Assembly (NCBI RefSeq): GCF_013031245.1
Contig: NZ_WPZL01000001.1
Span: 1-64,000 of the forward strand
DNA from: Ruegeria lacuscaerulensis
GTDB taxonomy: Bacteria; Pseudomonadota; Alphaproteobacteria; Rhodobacterales; Rhodobacteraceae
Direction: 5' to 3'
DNA: 64,000 nt
Part shown: one piece after another, positions 1-8,441 of the stretch
Layout: the number at the start of each line of letters is the position of its first letter
How positions within the stretch are numbered: the first letter of the stretch is position 1
The notes under the pieces: model-generated
What the model saw: the letters and a program-made list of their open reading frames with translations, nothing else
The model's database searches: none
Told to the model about the DNA's origin: nothing
Position numbers and translations under genes: made by a program

Positions 1-647
1 TCGTCGACGGTGCTGGCGAGAAAGCCGAGATCGAAGCACGTGTTGCTCAGATCCGTACTCAGATCGAAGAAACCTCGTCGGACTACGACCGTGAGAAGCT
101 GCAAGAACGCGTTGCCAAACTGGCAGGCGGTGTTGCTGTTATCCGCGTCGGCGGCATGACCGAAGTTGAAGTGAAAGAGCGTAAGGACCGTGTGGACGAT
201 GCTCTGAACGCAACGCGCGCAGCCGTTCAGGAAGGCGTTGTCGTTGGCGGCGGTGTTTCCTTGGTTCAGGCAGGTAAAGTCCTGGAGACTCTGGAAGGCG
301 CAAACGCCGATCAGGACGCAGGTATCAACATCGTTCGCAAGGCCGTCGAAGCGCCGCTGCGCCAGATTGCTGAAAACGCCGGTGTTGACGGTGCGGTTGT
401 TGCAGGCAAGGTGCGTGAATCTTCGGACGCCGCTTTCGGCTTCAACGCTCAGACAGAAGAATATGGCGACATGTTCTCGTTCGGCGTGATCGACCCGGCC
501 AAAGTTGTCCGTACCGCTCTGGAAGATGCGGCATCGGTTGCTGGTCTGCTGGTTACCACCGAAGCGATGGTTGCAGACAAGCCGCAGAAAGACGCACCTG
601 CCGCAGGTGGTATGCCCGACATGGGCGGCATGGGCGGCATGATGTAA
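1..647 (+). CDS. groEL: Chaperonin GroEL, C-terminal part (5' end outside window)
   Basis: This is the 3' part of the 60-kDa chaperonin subunit, which forms the double heptameric ring that folds proteins in the cytoplasm with GroES. The frame is open from the left edge, so the gene is cut by the window, not broken. Visible are the apical-to-intermediate stretch [20 protein letters not shown], the hinge and equatorial segment [11 protein letters not shown] that contributes to the nucleotide pocket, and the [13 protein letters not shown] tail typical of GroEL. Two hairpins follow the stop codon. Several alphaproteobacteria carry more than one groEL, so which copy this is cannot be told here. 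Confidence 0.98.
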   Translation, partial: VDGAGEKAEIEARVAQIRTQIEETSSDYDREKLQERVAKLAGGVAVIRVGGMTEVEVKERKDRVDDALNATRAAVQEGVVVGGGVSLVQAGKVLETLEGANADQDAGINIVRKAVEAPLRQIAENAGVDGAVVAGKVRESSDAAFGFNAQTEEYGDMFSFGVIDPAKVVRTALEDAASVAGLLVTTEAMVADKPQKDAPAAGGMPDMGGMGGMM

Positions 648-654
648 GCACGTC

Positions 655-772
655 GAATTCGCCTTGGCGAATTCTGACGACCCCGACAGGCGCGTGGCCT
701 TATGGCCAAGCTGCCGCAGGGGAGCCACTTTGATAAAAGACGGGGTCGCCTTTGGGCGGCCCTGTTTCATTT
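655..772 (+). terminator. Two hairpins after groEL, the second a rho-independent terminator
   Basis: A perfect 9-bp inverted repeat (GAATTCGCC, TT, GGCGAATTC) sits at 655-674 just after the groEL stop but lacks a T tract. A second stem, GGGTCGCC/GGCGGCCC with one G-T wobble at 743-762, is followed by TGTTTCATTTT and looks like the actual intrinsic terminator. The remaining bases up to 890 hold no convincing gene. Confidence 0.6.
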
Positions 773-890
773 TCGGATGACCGCTTCGCGGCCATGCCTC
801 CGGCGGGAAGTACTTTTGAAAAGATGAAGAGTTGCGCGGCGCGTTGGAAAGTGAGTGTGCATTCTCTGGTGAAACCGCTATGCCGATGAT

Positions 891-1742
891 ATGCGGCTGT
901 TTCTGCTCACCGTTCTAACCATGTGCGCCTTTGCAGCGAACTCGATCCTGAATCGTCTGGCTATCGACAGCGGTTACAGCGAACCTGCCAGCTTCGCGGT
1001 CGTGCGCGTACTGGCCGGGGCCGTAGTTTTGGCTTTGTTAGTCTTTCTAAAGGCTGGAGGTTTGCCGCTCCGTAACCGGCGCAGGATAGCCGGAGCAGGG
1101 TCGCTGTCGCTTTACATGATCGGGTTTTCCGTCGCCTACCTGACGCTGGATGCAGGGCTTGGCGCGCTGATCCTGTTCGGAGTGGTGCAGATCACCATGT
1201 TCGCGGTGACGTCTGTGACGGGGAACACGCCGACTGCCCGGCAGATCGCCGGGGCTGCGATTGCGCTGGCGGGTCTGGCCTATGTGCTCTGGCCGACCGG
1301 TGCAGTTCAAGTCAGCCCCGTGGGCGCGGCGTTGATGACCGCGGCCGGGGTCGGATGGGCAATCTACTCTCTGGTTGGGCGATCCGAGCCTGATGCCCTG
1401 GCCGGAACGGCCGCCAATTTCGTCGTGGCTTTGCCTGTGACCGCGCTGTCTCTGTTGGCAACCAAAGGCGAGTGGCACATGACCGGTGCCGGTTACTTTC
1501 TGGCGGCGTTGTCCGGAGGGGTAACCTCCGGCATGGGCTATGCTCTGTGGTATCGCGTGCTGCCGCAACTTGCGCCCGCCACAGCGGCCGTTGTTCAACT
1601 TAGCGTCCCGGTCATCGCAATTGTCGGTGGGGTCATTCTGCTGGGTGAAACCGCCAGCTTGCGCCTGATCCTGGGCGCGGGGCTGGTTCTGGGGGGGATC
1701 GCTCTGGCAGTCCTGCGCCTGAAACCGCGGCAAGGGGTTTAA
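891..1742 (+). CDS. DMT superfamily (EamA) transporter
   Basis: This 283-residue protein is a drug/metabolite transporter of the EamA type. It is almost wholly hydrophobic, with about ten predicted membrane helices arranged as two five-helix repeats. The second repeat has the typical ending around residues 225-270 (AAVVQLSVPVIAIVGGVILL, then GETASLRLILGAGLVLGGI). The substrate cannot be read from sequence; members export amino acids, metabolites or drugs. No strong ribosome-binding site precedes the ATG, so the start is the nearest ATG that gives a full first helix. The next gene begins 30 bp downstream on the same strand. Confidence 0.9.
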   Translation: MRLFLLTVLTMCAFAANSILNRLAIDSGYSEPASFAVVRVLAGAVVLALLVFLKAGGLPLRNRRRIAGAGSLSLYMIGFSVAYLTLDAGLGALILFGVVQITMFAVTSVTGNTPTARQIAGAAIALAGLAYVLWPTGAVQVSPVGAALMTAAGVGWAIYSLVGRSEPDALAGTAANFVVALPVTALSLLATKGEWHMTGAGYFLAALSGGVTSGMGYALWYRVLPQLAPATAAVVQLSVPVIAIVGGVILLGETASLRLILGAGLVLGGIALAVLRLKPRQGV

Positions 1743-1772
1743 TCGACCACAGTTAGGCTTTATCTGGCGGCT

Positions 1773-2546
1773 ATGAGATATCTGCTCGCCGTTTTCTTGT
1801 TTTTTGCACCAATGGTGGCCCACGCGAAATGCGTTGTGCTGCTGCACGGGCTTGCGCGAACCGAGGCGTCGTTCACCGTCATGGATCAGTTGTTCAGGGC
1901 ACATGATTACACAGTCGTGCGCCCGAGCTATCCATCGACTGACCTGCCCATTCCAGAGTTGGCCAATCAGACCCTGCCGGATGCGTTTGACGGTTGTGGT
2001 GAGGACACGGTCAACGTGGTGGCGCACTCAATGGGTGGCATCCTGTTGCGCTATTGGCTGCAGGATAATCATCCGGACAAACTGGGCCGTGTGGTCATGC
2101 TTGGGCCGCCCAATCAGGGCAGCCAGTTGGTGGACGAGCTTGGCGCGTACGAGGCATTTGGTATGCTGCACGGTCCGGCTGGCTTGGCCTTGGGCACCGG
2201 TCCCGAGGGTATCCCGCGCCAATTACCGCCCGTGGATTTCGAATTGGGTGTTATCGCCGGGGAAAACTCACTGAACCCACTGTTTTCCTCGATGATCGAC
2301 GGGAAGGATGATGGCAAGGTCTCGGTCGAGACCACCAAGGTCGATGGGATGACTGATCACATCGTTCTGCCCGTGACCCACACCTTCATGATGAACAATC
2401 CACGCGTAATGGCGCAGGCGCTGCATTTCATCGAATTCGGTCAGTTCGATCCGCAGATCACCTGGCTGGATGGGGTGATGGATATCATCGACGAAATCTG
2501 CATCGGGCAGGATTGCTCGGAACCCGTTTCGGAGCCCTCTCAATGA
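1773..2546 (+). CDS. Secreted alpha/beta-hydrolase, lipase-like
   Basis: A 257-residue alpha/beta-hydrolase with an N-terminal signal peptide (about residues 1-18, ending in AHA). The oxyanion-hole region is VVLLHGLART near residue 22, and the nucleophile elbow AHSMGG near residue 85 supplies the catalytic serine. This matches the triacylglycerol lipase/PGAP1-like branch, so it probably hydrolyses an ester in the periplasm or outside the cell; the substrate is unknown. Its stop codon overlaps the phnM start as ATGA, suggesting translational coupling, although no functional link between lipase and phosphonate metabolism is evident. Confidence 0.85.
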   Translation: MRYLLAVFLFFAPMVAHAKCVVLLHGLARTEASFTVMDQLFRAHDYTVVRPSYPSTDLPIPELANQTLPDAFDGCGEDTVNVVAHSMGGILLRYWLQDNHPDKLGRVVMLGPPNQGSQLVDELGAYEAFGMLHGPAGLALGTGPEGIPRQLPPVDFELGVIAGENSLNPLFSSMIDGKDDGKVSVETTKVDGMTDHIVLPVTHTFMMNNPRVMAQALHFIEFGQFDPQITWLDGVMDIIDEICIGQDCSEPVSEPSQ

Positions 2547-3694
2547 CTGCTTTGAACCTGACTCTGGCCGGCGCAGAGGTTCTGCTGCCGGAGCAAGGCA
2601 TGACGCCTGCCGACCTCTCGTTGGCAGAGGGCATCATACGGGCTGACACTACCGGACGGCGCATAGACCTGTCCGGGTACCTCGTATTGCCCGGTATCAT
2701 CGACCTGCACGGGGACGGGTTCGAACGCCACATCGCGCCGCGTCGCGGGGCGATGAAGCAGATGGATGAGGGCATCCTTTCGGTCGAGGCCGAACTGGCC
2801 GCTAATGGCATTACCACCGCTGTTCTGGCCCAGTTCCACAGTTGGGAAGGCGGCGTGCGTGGGCCAGAATTTGCGGGGCAGGTCTTTGACGCCATTGCTT
2901 CAGTCAAGGATCGCGTTGTCACTGACCTGCTGCCGCAGTTGCGGTTTGAAACGCATATGCTGGACGACTACGCGGGCCTGCCCGAACGGATTGCCGGATG
3001 GCAGGTGCCCTATGTGGTGTTCAACGATCACTTGCCGCATGACCGTCTGGCGCAGGGGCGAACACCTCCGCGCCTGACAGGGCAGGCGCTGAAGGCGGGG
3101 CGCAGCCCGGAAACCCATCTGGAAATGTTGCAGACCATGCACAGCCGTCGGGATGAGGTCCCGGCGGCTTTGGATGGCCTCTGCGCGGCTTTGACCGAAC
3201 AGGGGGTCCGCATGGGCAGCCATGACGACGCCACCGCCGAAACGCGCGCCAACTGGCGTGCACGCGGGGCGCAGATCGCGGAATTCCCCGAAACACTCGA
3301 GGCGGCCGAGGCAGCCCGCGCCGCGGGTGACCACATCATCCTCGGCTCTCCCAACGTGGTGCGAGGTGGCTCGCATAAGGGTAACGCCAGCGCGCTGGAC
3401 CTGATTGCCATGGGGCTCTGCGATGCGTTGGCCTCGGACTACCACTATCCCAGCCCACGCCGCGCTGCGCTGATGCTGGCCAATAGCGGCCTGCTTGATT
3501 TGGCGACGGCCTGGGCGCTGGTCTCGTCGGGGCCTGCCCGCGTACTTGGGTTGCGGGACCGCGGGTCGCTGATCCCCGGTCTGCGCGCCGATCTGGTCAT
3601 TCTGGACGCGCAAACCCGCCGCGTTGCCGCCACGCTGGCGGGCGGGCAGGTCAGCTACATGTCTGGCGAAATAGCAGCGAGGTTTTTCGGTTAG
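2543..3694 (+). CDS. phnM: PhnM-type amidohydrolase (ribose 1-methylphosphonate 5-triphosphate diphosphatase)
   Basis: A 383-residue amidohydrolase closely resembling PhnM of the C-P lyase pathway, which removes diphosphate from alpha-D-ribose 1-methylphosphonate 5-triphosphate. The motif HGDGFERH near residue 63 provides the first metal ligands, SHDDAT near residue 232 is diagnostic for PhnM, and SDYHYPSP near 305 carries the late metal-site Asp. The ATG at 2543 is used because it overlaps the upstream stop (ATGA) and gives the family N terminus; an in-frame start 30 bp upstream lies inside the lipase gene. No other phn gene (phnG-L, phnN) is in this window, so it may be an orphan paralogue with another substrate. 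Confidence 0.88.
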   Translation: MTALNLTLAGAEVLLPEQGMTPADLSLAEGIIRADTTGRRIDLSGYLVLPGIIDLHGDGFERHIAPRRGAMKQMDEGILSVEAELAANGITTAVLAQFHSWEGGVRGPEFAGQVFDAIASVKDRVVTDLLPQLRFETHMLDDYAGLPERIAGWQVPYVVFNDHLPHDRLAQGRTPPRLTGQALKAGRSPETHLEMLQTMHSRRDEVPAALDGLCAALTEQGVRMGSHDDATAETRANWRARGAQIAEFPETLEAAEAARAAGDHIILGSPNVVRGGSHKGNASALDLIAMGLCDALASDYHYPSPRRAALMLANSGLLDLATAWALVSSGPARVLGLRDRGSLIPGLRADLVILDAQTRRVAATLAGGQVSYMSGEIAARFFG

Positions 3695-3695
3695 G

Positions 3696-4763
3696 TTACC
3701 GCGAAATACGGTTGAAATGACCCATCTTGCGACCCGCTTTGACTTCGGCCTTACCATAAAGATGCAGCGCTACGTCGCGTTCTTGTGCCAGTTCCGGAAC
3801 GCGGTCCATGTCGTCGCCGATCAGGTTTTCCATAACCACGTCCGAGTGGCGCTGCCCATCGCCCAGAGGCCACCCGGCCACAGCACGGATATGCTGCTCG
3901 AACTGATCCACGGCGCAGCCATTCTGTGTCCAGTGGCCCGAGTTGTGCACCCGTGGCGCGATCTCATTCACGATCAGGCCGCCAGGTGTGACAAACAGTT
4001 CAACCCCCATGACGCCGACATAGTCCAGAGCGTTTAGGATATTGGCGGCCAGCAGTACCGCATCGGTGCGCTGCGCTGGGCGCAGGCGGGCAGGGACTGT
4101 CGTTGTGTGCAGGATGCCATTGCGGTGCACGTTTTCACCGGGATCGAAACACGCGACCTGACCGTCCACGCCTCGGGCCGCGATGATCGAGACCTCATGG
4201 CTGAATTCAACAAACCCTTCAAGGATTGATGGTGCGCCCGCCATATCGGCCAGCGCAGCTTCGGCATCCTCTGGCACGCGAAGCCGCGCCTGGCCCTTGC
4301 CGTCATACCCAAAGCGGCGGGTTTTAAGGATAGCAGGTGTACCGATCTGCTTGATTGCTGCGTTCAAACTGTTCAGATCGGTGATGTCAGCGAATGGCGC
4401 CGTTTGCAGGCCCAACCCCTGAAGAAAGTTCTTCTCGGTCAGGCGGTCCTGGCTGACGCGCAACGCCTCACGGCCTGGTCGAATCGGGCGGTGTGCCTCA
4501 AGCAGGTCCAGCGCCTCGGTCGGGATGTTTTCGAATTCATAGGTGATGACGTCCACAGATTCTGCAAAGGCACGCAGCGCGTCCGTATCGTCATAGGACG
4601 CTGTGGTAACACGGTCCGCTACCTGACCGGCCGGTGGGTTGGCACCGGGTTCATATATATGCGTCGCGAACCCTAAACGAGCAGCGGCCACGGACAGCAT
4701 TCGACCCAGTTGACCGCCGCCCAAAATCCCGATTTTTGCGCCAGTATGCAGGGCCTCAGTCAT
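3696..4763 (-). CDS. purK: N5-carboxyaminoimidazole ribonucleotide synthase (PurK)
   Basis: A 355-residue ATP-grasp enzyme that makes N5-CAIR from AIR, bicarbonate and ATP in purine synthesis. The N terminus has [12 protein letters not shown], and the ATP-grasp core shows [11 protein letters not shown] near residue 150, [11 protein letters not shown] near 185 and the metal-binding [15 protein letters not shown] near 265. The start ATG at 4763 overlaps the last codons of purE by 8 bp; a longer frame extends upstream, but those 24 residues lie inside purE and lack family similarity. It forms the purEK operon. Its 3' end is 1 bp from the convergent phnM. Confidence 0.96.
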   Translation of the reverse strand: MTEALHTGAKIGILGGGQLGRMLSVAAARLGFATHIYEPGANPPAGQVADRVTTASYDDTDALRAFAESVDVITYEFENIPTEALDLLEAHRPIRPGREALRVSQDRLTEKNFLQGLGLQTAPFADITDLNSLNAAIKQIGTPAILKTRRFGYDGKGQARLRVPEDAEAALADMAGAPSILEGFVEFSHEVSIIAARGVDGQVACFDPGENVHRNGILHTTTVPARLRPAQRTDAVLLAANILNALDYVGVMGVELFVTPGGLIVNEIAPRVHNSGHWTQNGCAVDQFEQHIRAVAGWPLGDGQRHSDVVMENLIGDDMDRVPELAQERDVALHLYGKAEVKAGRKMGHFNRISR

Positions 4764-5244
4764 CCACAGGCTCCTCAGGGATCGAATCCGACAGGGCATC
4801 GCGCCACGTGTCCAACCGCTCGGCAAGCGCGTCATCTTGAAGTGCCAGAATTCCGGCTGCCATCAGACCGGCGTTCGCGCCGCCAGCGGAACCGATAGCC
4901 ATGGTGGCCACCGGAAAGCCCTTGGGCATCTGCACGATGGAATAAAGCGAATCGACACCCGACAGCGCCCTTGTTTGCACTGGAACACCGATAACAGGGA
5001 CACGCGTTTTCGAAGCCATCATGCCCGGCAGATGCGCCGCGCCTCCGGCACCGGCAATGATCACGTGCAACCCACGCGAAACGGCGGTCTTGCCATAGTC
5101 CCACAAGCGATCCGGGGTGCGGTGTGCCGAGACGATGCGCTTTTCATACGCGATGCCCAACTCATCCAGAATATTCGCGGCTTCTTTCATCGTGGGCCAG
5201 TCCGATTGGCTGCCCATGATGATCCCCACTTTCACATCGCTCAT
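4756..5244 (-). CDS. purE: N5-CAIR mutase, class I PurE
   Basis: This 162-residue enzyme converts N5-CAIR to CAIR, the step after PurK. The substrate-binding motif GSQSDWPTM (about residues 11-19) and SAHRTPDRL (about 39-47), which contains the catalytic His, identify class I Pur[12 protein letters not shown] near residue 66 is another signature. Length is typical. It is the first gene of purE-purK, transcribed leftwards, with the purK start inside its 3' end. Confidence 0.97.
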   Translation of the reverse strand: MSDVKVGIIMGSQSDWPTMKEAANILDELGIAYEKRIVSAHRTPDRLWDYGKTAVSRGLHVIIAGAGGAAHLPGMMASKTRVPVIGVPVQTRALSGVDSLYSIVQMPKGFPVATMAIGSAGGANAGLMAAGILALQDDALAERLDTWRDALSDSIPEEPVDD

Positions 5245-5322
5245 CCGCTTCGTGTCCCTGCCATCCAGAAAGAGCGCGCACTATAGCCAAATCCGTTTAC
5301 GTGGCAATGCGGTACAGGGGGC

Positions 5323-5547
5323 TCACGCAATGATATCCGGGGTCAGACGGTCTTCGATGAGGCGAATGATGTCCTTCAGTCGCAGTTTCTGCTTTTTCAG
5401 CCGCTTGATCGTCAGCTGATCGGCCGTGCCGGTGGACTGCAGAGCCTCAATCGCCTCGTCGAGATCACGGTGCTGTCGGCGAAAAACCTCCAGCTCAACC
5501 CGTAAAACCTCATCTGTTTTCATCGAAAGATCGGTGGGCGCGTTCAT
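5323..5547 (-). CDS. YdcH-like small coiled-coil protein (DUF465)
   Basis: A 74-residue protein of the DUF465/YdcH type, a family of short helical proteins of unknown function. The C-terminal part has the characteristic QLTIKRLKKQKLRLKDII pattern, and the rest is predicted helical or coiled coil (DEVLRVELEVFRRQHRDLD). The ATG at 5547 was chosen because the open frame further upstream does not look like protein; an ATG at 5523 would give 66 residues. It is transcribed divergently from the hsp20 gene. Confidence 0.82.
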   Translation of the reverse strand: MNAPTDLSMKTDEVLRVELEVFRRQHRDLDEAIEALQSTGTADQLTIKRLKKQKLRLKDIIRLIEDRLTPDIIA

Positions 5548-5614
5548 AGGCGACTCAGTAGTTATTGTGGTGCTTTCCACACAAGATAGTGTGTCTGGGT
5601 TTATCCGGCCAGAC

Positions 5615-5644
5615 CTTGTGGACATCCTGGTTTCTTCCCATATT
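5615..5644 (+). promoter_or_regulatory. Putative sigma-32 (RpoH) heat-shock promoter for hsp20
   Basis: CTTG at 5615-5618 is followed after 18 bases by CCCATATT at 5637-5644. This fits the RpoH consensus (CTTG-rich -35 box, CCCCATNT-like -10 box, the last six -10 positions CCATAT intact). A transcript would begin about 60 bp before the hsp20 GTG. The match was found by eye and the target gene is a heat-shock gene, which supports the assignment. Confidence 0.55.
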
Positions 5645-5711
5645 CTATAACACGCGGTTGCCGGAACGGGGCCGCAAAACACGTCGCTTTGACAATAAAG
5701 GACGAGAATAC

Positions 5712-6125
5712 GTGTCAAAACTTACTCTTGGCTCATACCCGCATCTTTTGGGGTTCGAGCAGTTGGAACGCCTTCTTGAACGGTCTGCAAAGGCCGGAAA
5801 TGAAGGGTACCCGCCCTATAACATCGAGCAGACCTCGGATTTTTCGTACCGTATCACTCTGGCTGTGGCCGGGTTCGCGGAAGAGGACTTGTCGATTACC
5901 ATCGAGGATCGGCAGCTGGTGATCCGGGGCCGTCAACGCGACGACAGCGAGGGGCGTATTTTCCTGCACCGCGGCATTGCGGCACGTCAGTTCCAGCGCA
6001 TGTTCGTGCTGGCCGACGGGGTCGACGTGGGCGAGGCGATCATGGAAAACGGTCTGCTACACGTGGATCTGACCCGTGCCGTGCCCGAAACCGTGGTGCA
6101 AACGATCAACATAAGAAAGGGGTAA
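5712..6125 (+). CDS. Small heat-shock protein, Hsp20/IbpA class
   Basis: A 137-residue alpha-crystallin-type holdase that binds unfolding proteins under heat stress. It starts with the IbpA-like N terminus (LGFEQLERLLER, about residues 13-24), followed by the crystallin domain YNIEQTSDFSYRITLAVAGF from about residue 38 and the strand pair DLSITIEDRQLVIRGRQ. The GTG at 5712 is preceded by AAAGGACGAG and is the best start; longer frames would read through the promoter. A sigma-32-like promoter lies 70 bp upstream and DUF1150 follows after 5 bp, an arrangement often seen in alphaproteobacteria. Confidence 0.93.
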   Translation: MSKLTLGSYPHLLGFEQLERLLERSAKAGNEGYPPYNIEQTSDFSYRITLAVAGFAEEDLSITIEDRQLVIRGRQRDDSEGRIFLHRGIAARQFQRMFVLADGVDVGEAIMENGLLHVDLTRAVPETVVQTINIRKG

Positions 6126-6130
6126 GAGCT

Positions 6131-6355
6131 ATGAATACACCGATTGAACTGAACGCCGAGGGCGACCGGATCGTCTATGTAAAAGCGGTCGATGTTGCTG
6201 ATCTGCCTCGGGAAGTGCGTGAACAGGCAGGTGATCTGGACCAGCTTTATGCGGTCCACGATTCCGATGGTCAGCAATTGGCGCTGGTAGCCGACCGTAA
6301 GCTGGCATTTGTTCTGGCGCGCGAGCATGATTTTTCTCCGGTGGCCGTTCACTAA
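6131..6355 (+). CDS. DUF1150 family protein
   Basis: A 74-residue protein of unknown function that in alphaproteobacteria commonly accompanies an IbpA-type Hsp20, as here. The core reads RIVYVKAVDVADLP then DQLYAVHDSDGQQLALVADR and AFVLAREHDFSPVAVH, typical of DUF1150. The start follows AAGGGGTAAGAGCT, which includes a usable ribosome-binding site. The downstream glycosyltransferase starts 1 bp after its stop codon. Confidence 0.9.
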   Translation: MNTPIELNAEGDRIVYVKAVDVADLPREVREQAGDLDQLYAVHDSDGQQLALVADRKLAFVLAREHDFSPVAVH

Positions 6356-6356
6356 C

Positions 6357-7451
6357 ATGTTCGAAACGGCTCAGGGCGGCGCCCACGTACACGTTTATAC
6401 AGTTGAGCCCGCGGGTCACTTCGAAAAGCAATTCCCCGGCTCTGTTCCTCAGCTAAATGGGCGCACCTATACATTCGGGCCTGAAATTCCTACGTCGGCA
6501 GATGCTCTGATAGTGTTCAACAGAACCCATGTCACGATGGAAACTATGCTGCCAAGGCACCGCACGGCCATTATTGCAGCCGAGCCGGAGGTGATTTTCG
6601 GGTACAAGAAGAAATACCTCGAGCAGTTCGGCATCGTTGTTACCACCAATCAGAAGGATCTGGATGCAAAGACCTGGCGTACCGCTACCTGTTGGTATTG
6701 GTACGCGGGCATTAATTTTGATCATCCAGCCGACAAAGCCCTGTTACGTGGGTACGACTTTTTTGACTCGCTGGAGCCTCCGGAAAAAAGCGACAAGATT
6801 TCGATCGTTACATCTGACAAGACGTTGACTGAGTTTCAGCGGCGCCGCCTTCGTTTCATTGACGAAATAACCCGCAGGATACCGGACCATCTTGAAATTT
6901 TCGGGCGCGGTATCCGCCAGGTTCCCGACAAGGCTGACGCGTTATTGCCTTACAAGTACCACATCGCGCTGGAAAACTGCGAAGGCCTTGATACCTGGAC
7001 CGAAAAGTTCGCAGACCCGGTGCTGTGCTGGACCTTTCCGTTCTACGCGGGGTGTGACAACCTAGCGGAGTATTTCCCCAGAAACAGTTTCTTGCAAATT
7101 GATCTGGATAACCCTGAGGCCGCGGTTAACGATATGATGGAATGCCTCAATAGCGACCGCTGGGGAAAGATGATCAAAGATATCGGACAGGCCAGGGAAA
7201 AGATACTGAAGCAATACAATCTGGCATTCCTTCTCGACCGGTTGGCGGCAGAAATGTTGAAAACAACAGAAGAGGTTACCCAGCCCCAGCCGCGTTACAT
7301 CTGGTCCGAGCGCACATTTTACCCGGAAAAGGGAACGCGCGGAAACGTTGCGGAATGGCTTGCCAGAAACGCGGTGCTGATGCTGGACAAACAAGCGGAA
7401 GCAAAGATCAAACAGGCACTTTCCAGACGCCGGGAGAAGAAGGGCGTTTAG
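6357..7451 (+). CDS. GT10-family glycosyltransferase (alpha-1,3/4-fucosyltransferase-like)
   Basis: A 364-residue protein whose C-terminal half matches the GT10 fucosyltransferase fold. GRGIRQ occurs near residue 183, YKYHIALEN at about 199-207, and TEKFADPVLCWTFPFYAGC at about 215-233, the acceptor/GDP-sugar motif region. Known GT10 enzymes transfer fucose from GDP-Fuc onto lipopolysaccharide or other glycans; donor and acceptor here are inferred only. The start ATG at 6357 is 1 bp after the DUF1150 stop and has no clear ribosome-binding site, so translation may be coupled. A second GT10 gene follows after 1 bp, and the two share the C-terminal motif but not close overall identity. Confidence 0.82.
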   Translation: MFETAQGGAHVHVYTVEPAGHFEKQFPGSVPQLNGRTYTFGPEIPTSADALIVFNRTHVTMETMLPRHRTAIIAAEPEVIFGYKKKYLEQFGIVVTTNQKDLDAKTWRTATCWYWYAGINFDHPADKALLRGYDFFDSLEPPEKSDKISIVTSDKTLTEFQRRRLRFIDEITRRIPDHLEIFGRGIRQVPDKADALLPYKYHIALENCEGLDTWTEKFADPVLCWTFPFYAGCDNLAEYFPRNSFLQIDLDNPEAAVNDMMECLNSDRWGKMIKDIGQAREKILKQYNLAFLLDRLAAEMLKTTEEVTQPQPRYIWSERTFYPEKGTRGNVAEWLARNAVLMLDKQAEAKIKQALSRRREKKGV

Positions 7452-7452
7452 A

Positions 7453-8346
7453 ATGCAAGATCAAAATAACGTTGAGGAACCCGCGATTGCGTTCCTGCCT
7501 TATGGCCAAACCCCGGGCCCGAACCTGAGAAACAAACCCGTTTCAGAATTGCTATGGCCGCTCGGGATGCCGGAACGGTTGCTTGGCAAAAAGGTCGGCG
7601 AGATGTCTTCTGACGACCATTTGATCGTCACTGCAAAGACGAGCCTGTACTATCGCCGGGATTTCGGAACCGCCGCGAAAATCTCGGTTGTGATTGTCGA
7701 GCCCTCAACAATTCATCGCAAGCACCTCAGATTGATGAAGGTGTTTCACAGGCGTTTTTACCGTGTCATCAGCTTTAATGAGAAGCTTCTGGCATCTATT
7801 CCCAATGGGGTTTTTCTTCCATTCGGACTGACGCTTGTTCCTGATTGGGGTTCTCTGGAAATAAAGAAAACGGCGATGATTTCTTTGATTGCGTCCAGCA
7901 AGCGGGATACCGAGGGGCACAGGCTGCGCCATTCCGTTGTGGACTGGTTGAAGAAAACCGATCTGGACGTTTCGGTGATGGGGCGTGGCTACGCGCCATT
8001 TGAAAGCAAATCAGACGGTTTAGCTCCGTTCCGGTATTCTGTCGTCATCGAGAATACTCGCGAGCCGAACTACTTTACGGAAAAGTTAATTGATGCCGTG
8101 TTTTGTGAAACTGTCCCGATTTATTGGGGATGCCCGAACCTTACCCGGTTCATGGACCCGGACGGGATCATTCAGTGCCAAAGCGAAACGGATATCCGCC
8201 GCGCAATCGAGGCCGCGTCCGAAGAAGACTATTTGCGGCGACTAACAAAGATAAAAAGATTGAAATCGGTGATGGAAAAATACGCCGATTACAACTTGAA
8301 TGCTGTGACGGCTATCCGAGATGCAGTTATTGCCGACAGGATTTGA
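7453..8346 (+). CDS. Second GT10-family glycosyltransferase
   Basis: A 297-residue protein with the same GT10 C-terminal signature: MGRGYAPF near residue 176, YSVVIENTREPNYFTEKL at 195-212 and ETVPIYWGCPN at 219-229. It is shorter than its upstream partner and differs strongly in the N-terminal half, which should carry acceptor specificity. Base composition looks more AT-rich than the neighbours from about 7.7 kb on, a sign of possible transfer. A very strong bidirectional hairpin ends the unit at 8388-8426. Function as a fucosyl- or related sugar transferase is inferred from family only. Confidence 0.8.
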   Translation: MQDQNNVEEPAIAFLPYGQTPGPNLRNKPVSELLWPLGMPERLLGKKVGEMSSDDHLIVTAKTSLYYRRDFGTAAKISVVIVEPSTIHRKHLRLMKVFHRRFYRVISFNEKLLASIPNGVFLPFGLTLVPDWGSLEIKKTAMISLIASSKRDTEGHRLRHSVVDWLKKTDLDVSVMGRGYAPFESKSDGLAPFRYSVVIENTREPNYFTEKLIDAVFCETVPIYWGCPNLTRFMDPDGIIQCQSETDIRRAIEAASEEDYLRRLTKIKRLKSVMEKYADYNLNAVTAIRDAVIADRI

Positions 8347-8387
8347 ATTTAGTTTCCGGCGTTGAACGCAATTCCACTGAAAATATT

Positions 8388-8426
8388 AAAAGGCGCGAAT
8401 TGGAGACAGACCAATTCGCGCCTTTT
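8388..8426. terminator. Strong bidirectional terminator between GT10 pair and sat-cysC
   Basis: A perfect 16-bp inverted repeat (AAAAGGCGCGAATTGG, 7-base loop AGACAGA, CCAATTCGCGCCTTTT). A-T flanks give a T tract on either strand, so it can stop both convergent transcripts. Confidence 0.9.
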
Positions 8427-8441
8427 ATTGATTCTAGGTTC

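Noticed and set aside
1047..2027. Long antisense open frame (326 codons) opposite the DMT transporter and lipase
   Set aside because: It is in antisense register to two recognisable genes, is rich in Arg, Gln and His as expected of GC-rich shadow frames, and has no domain or ribosome-binding site.
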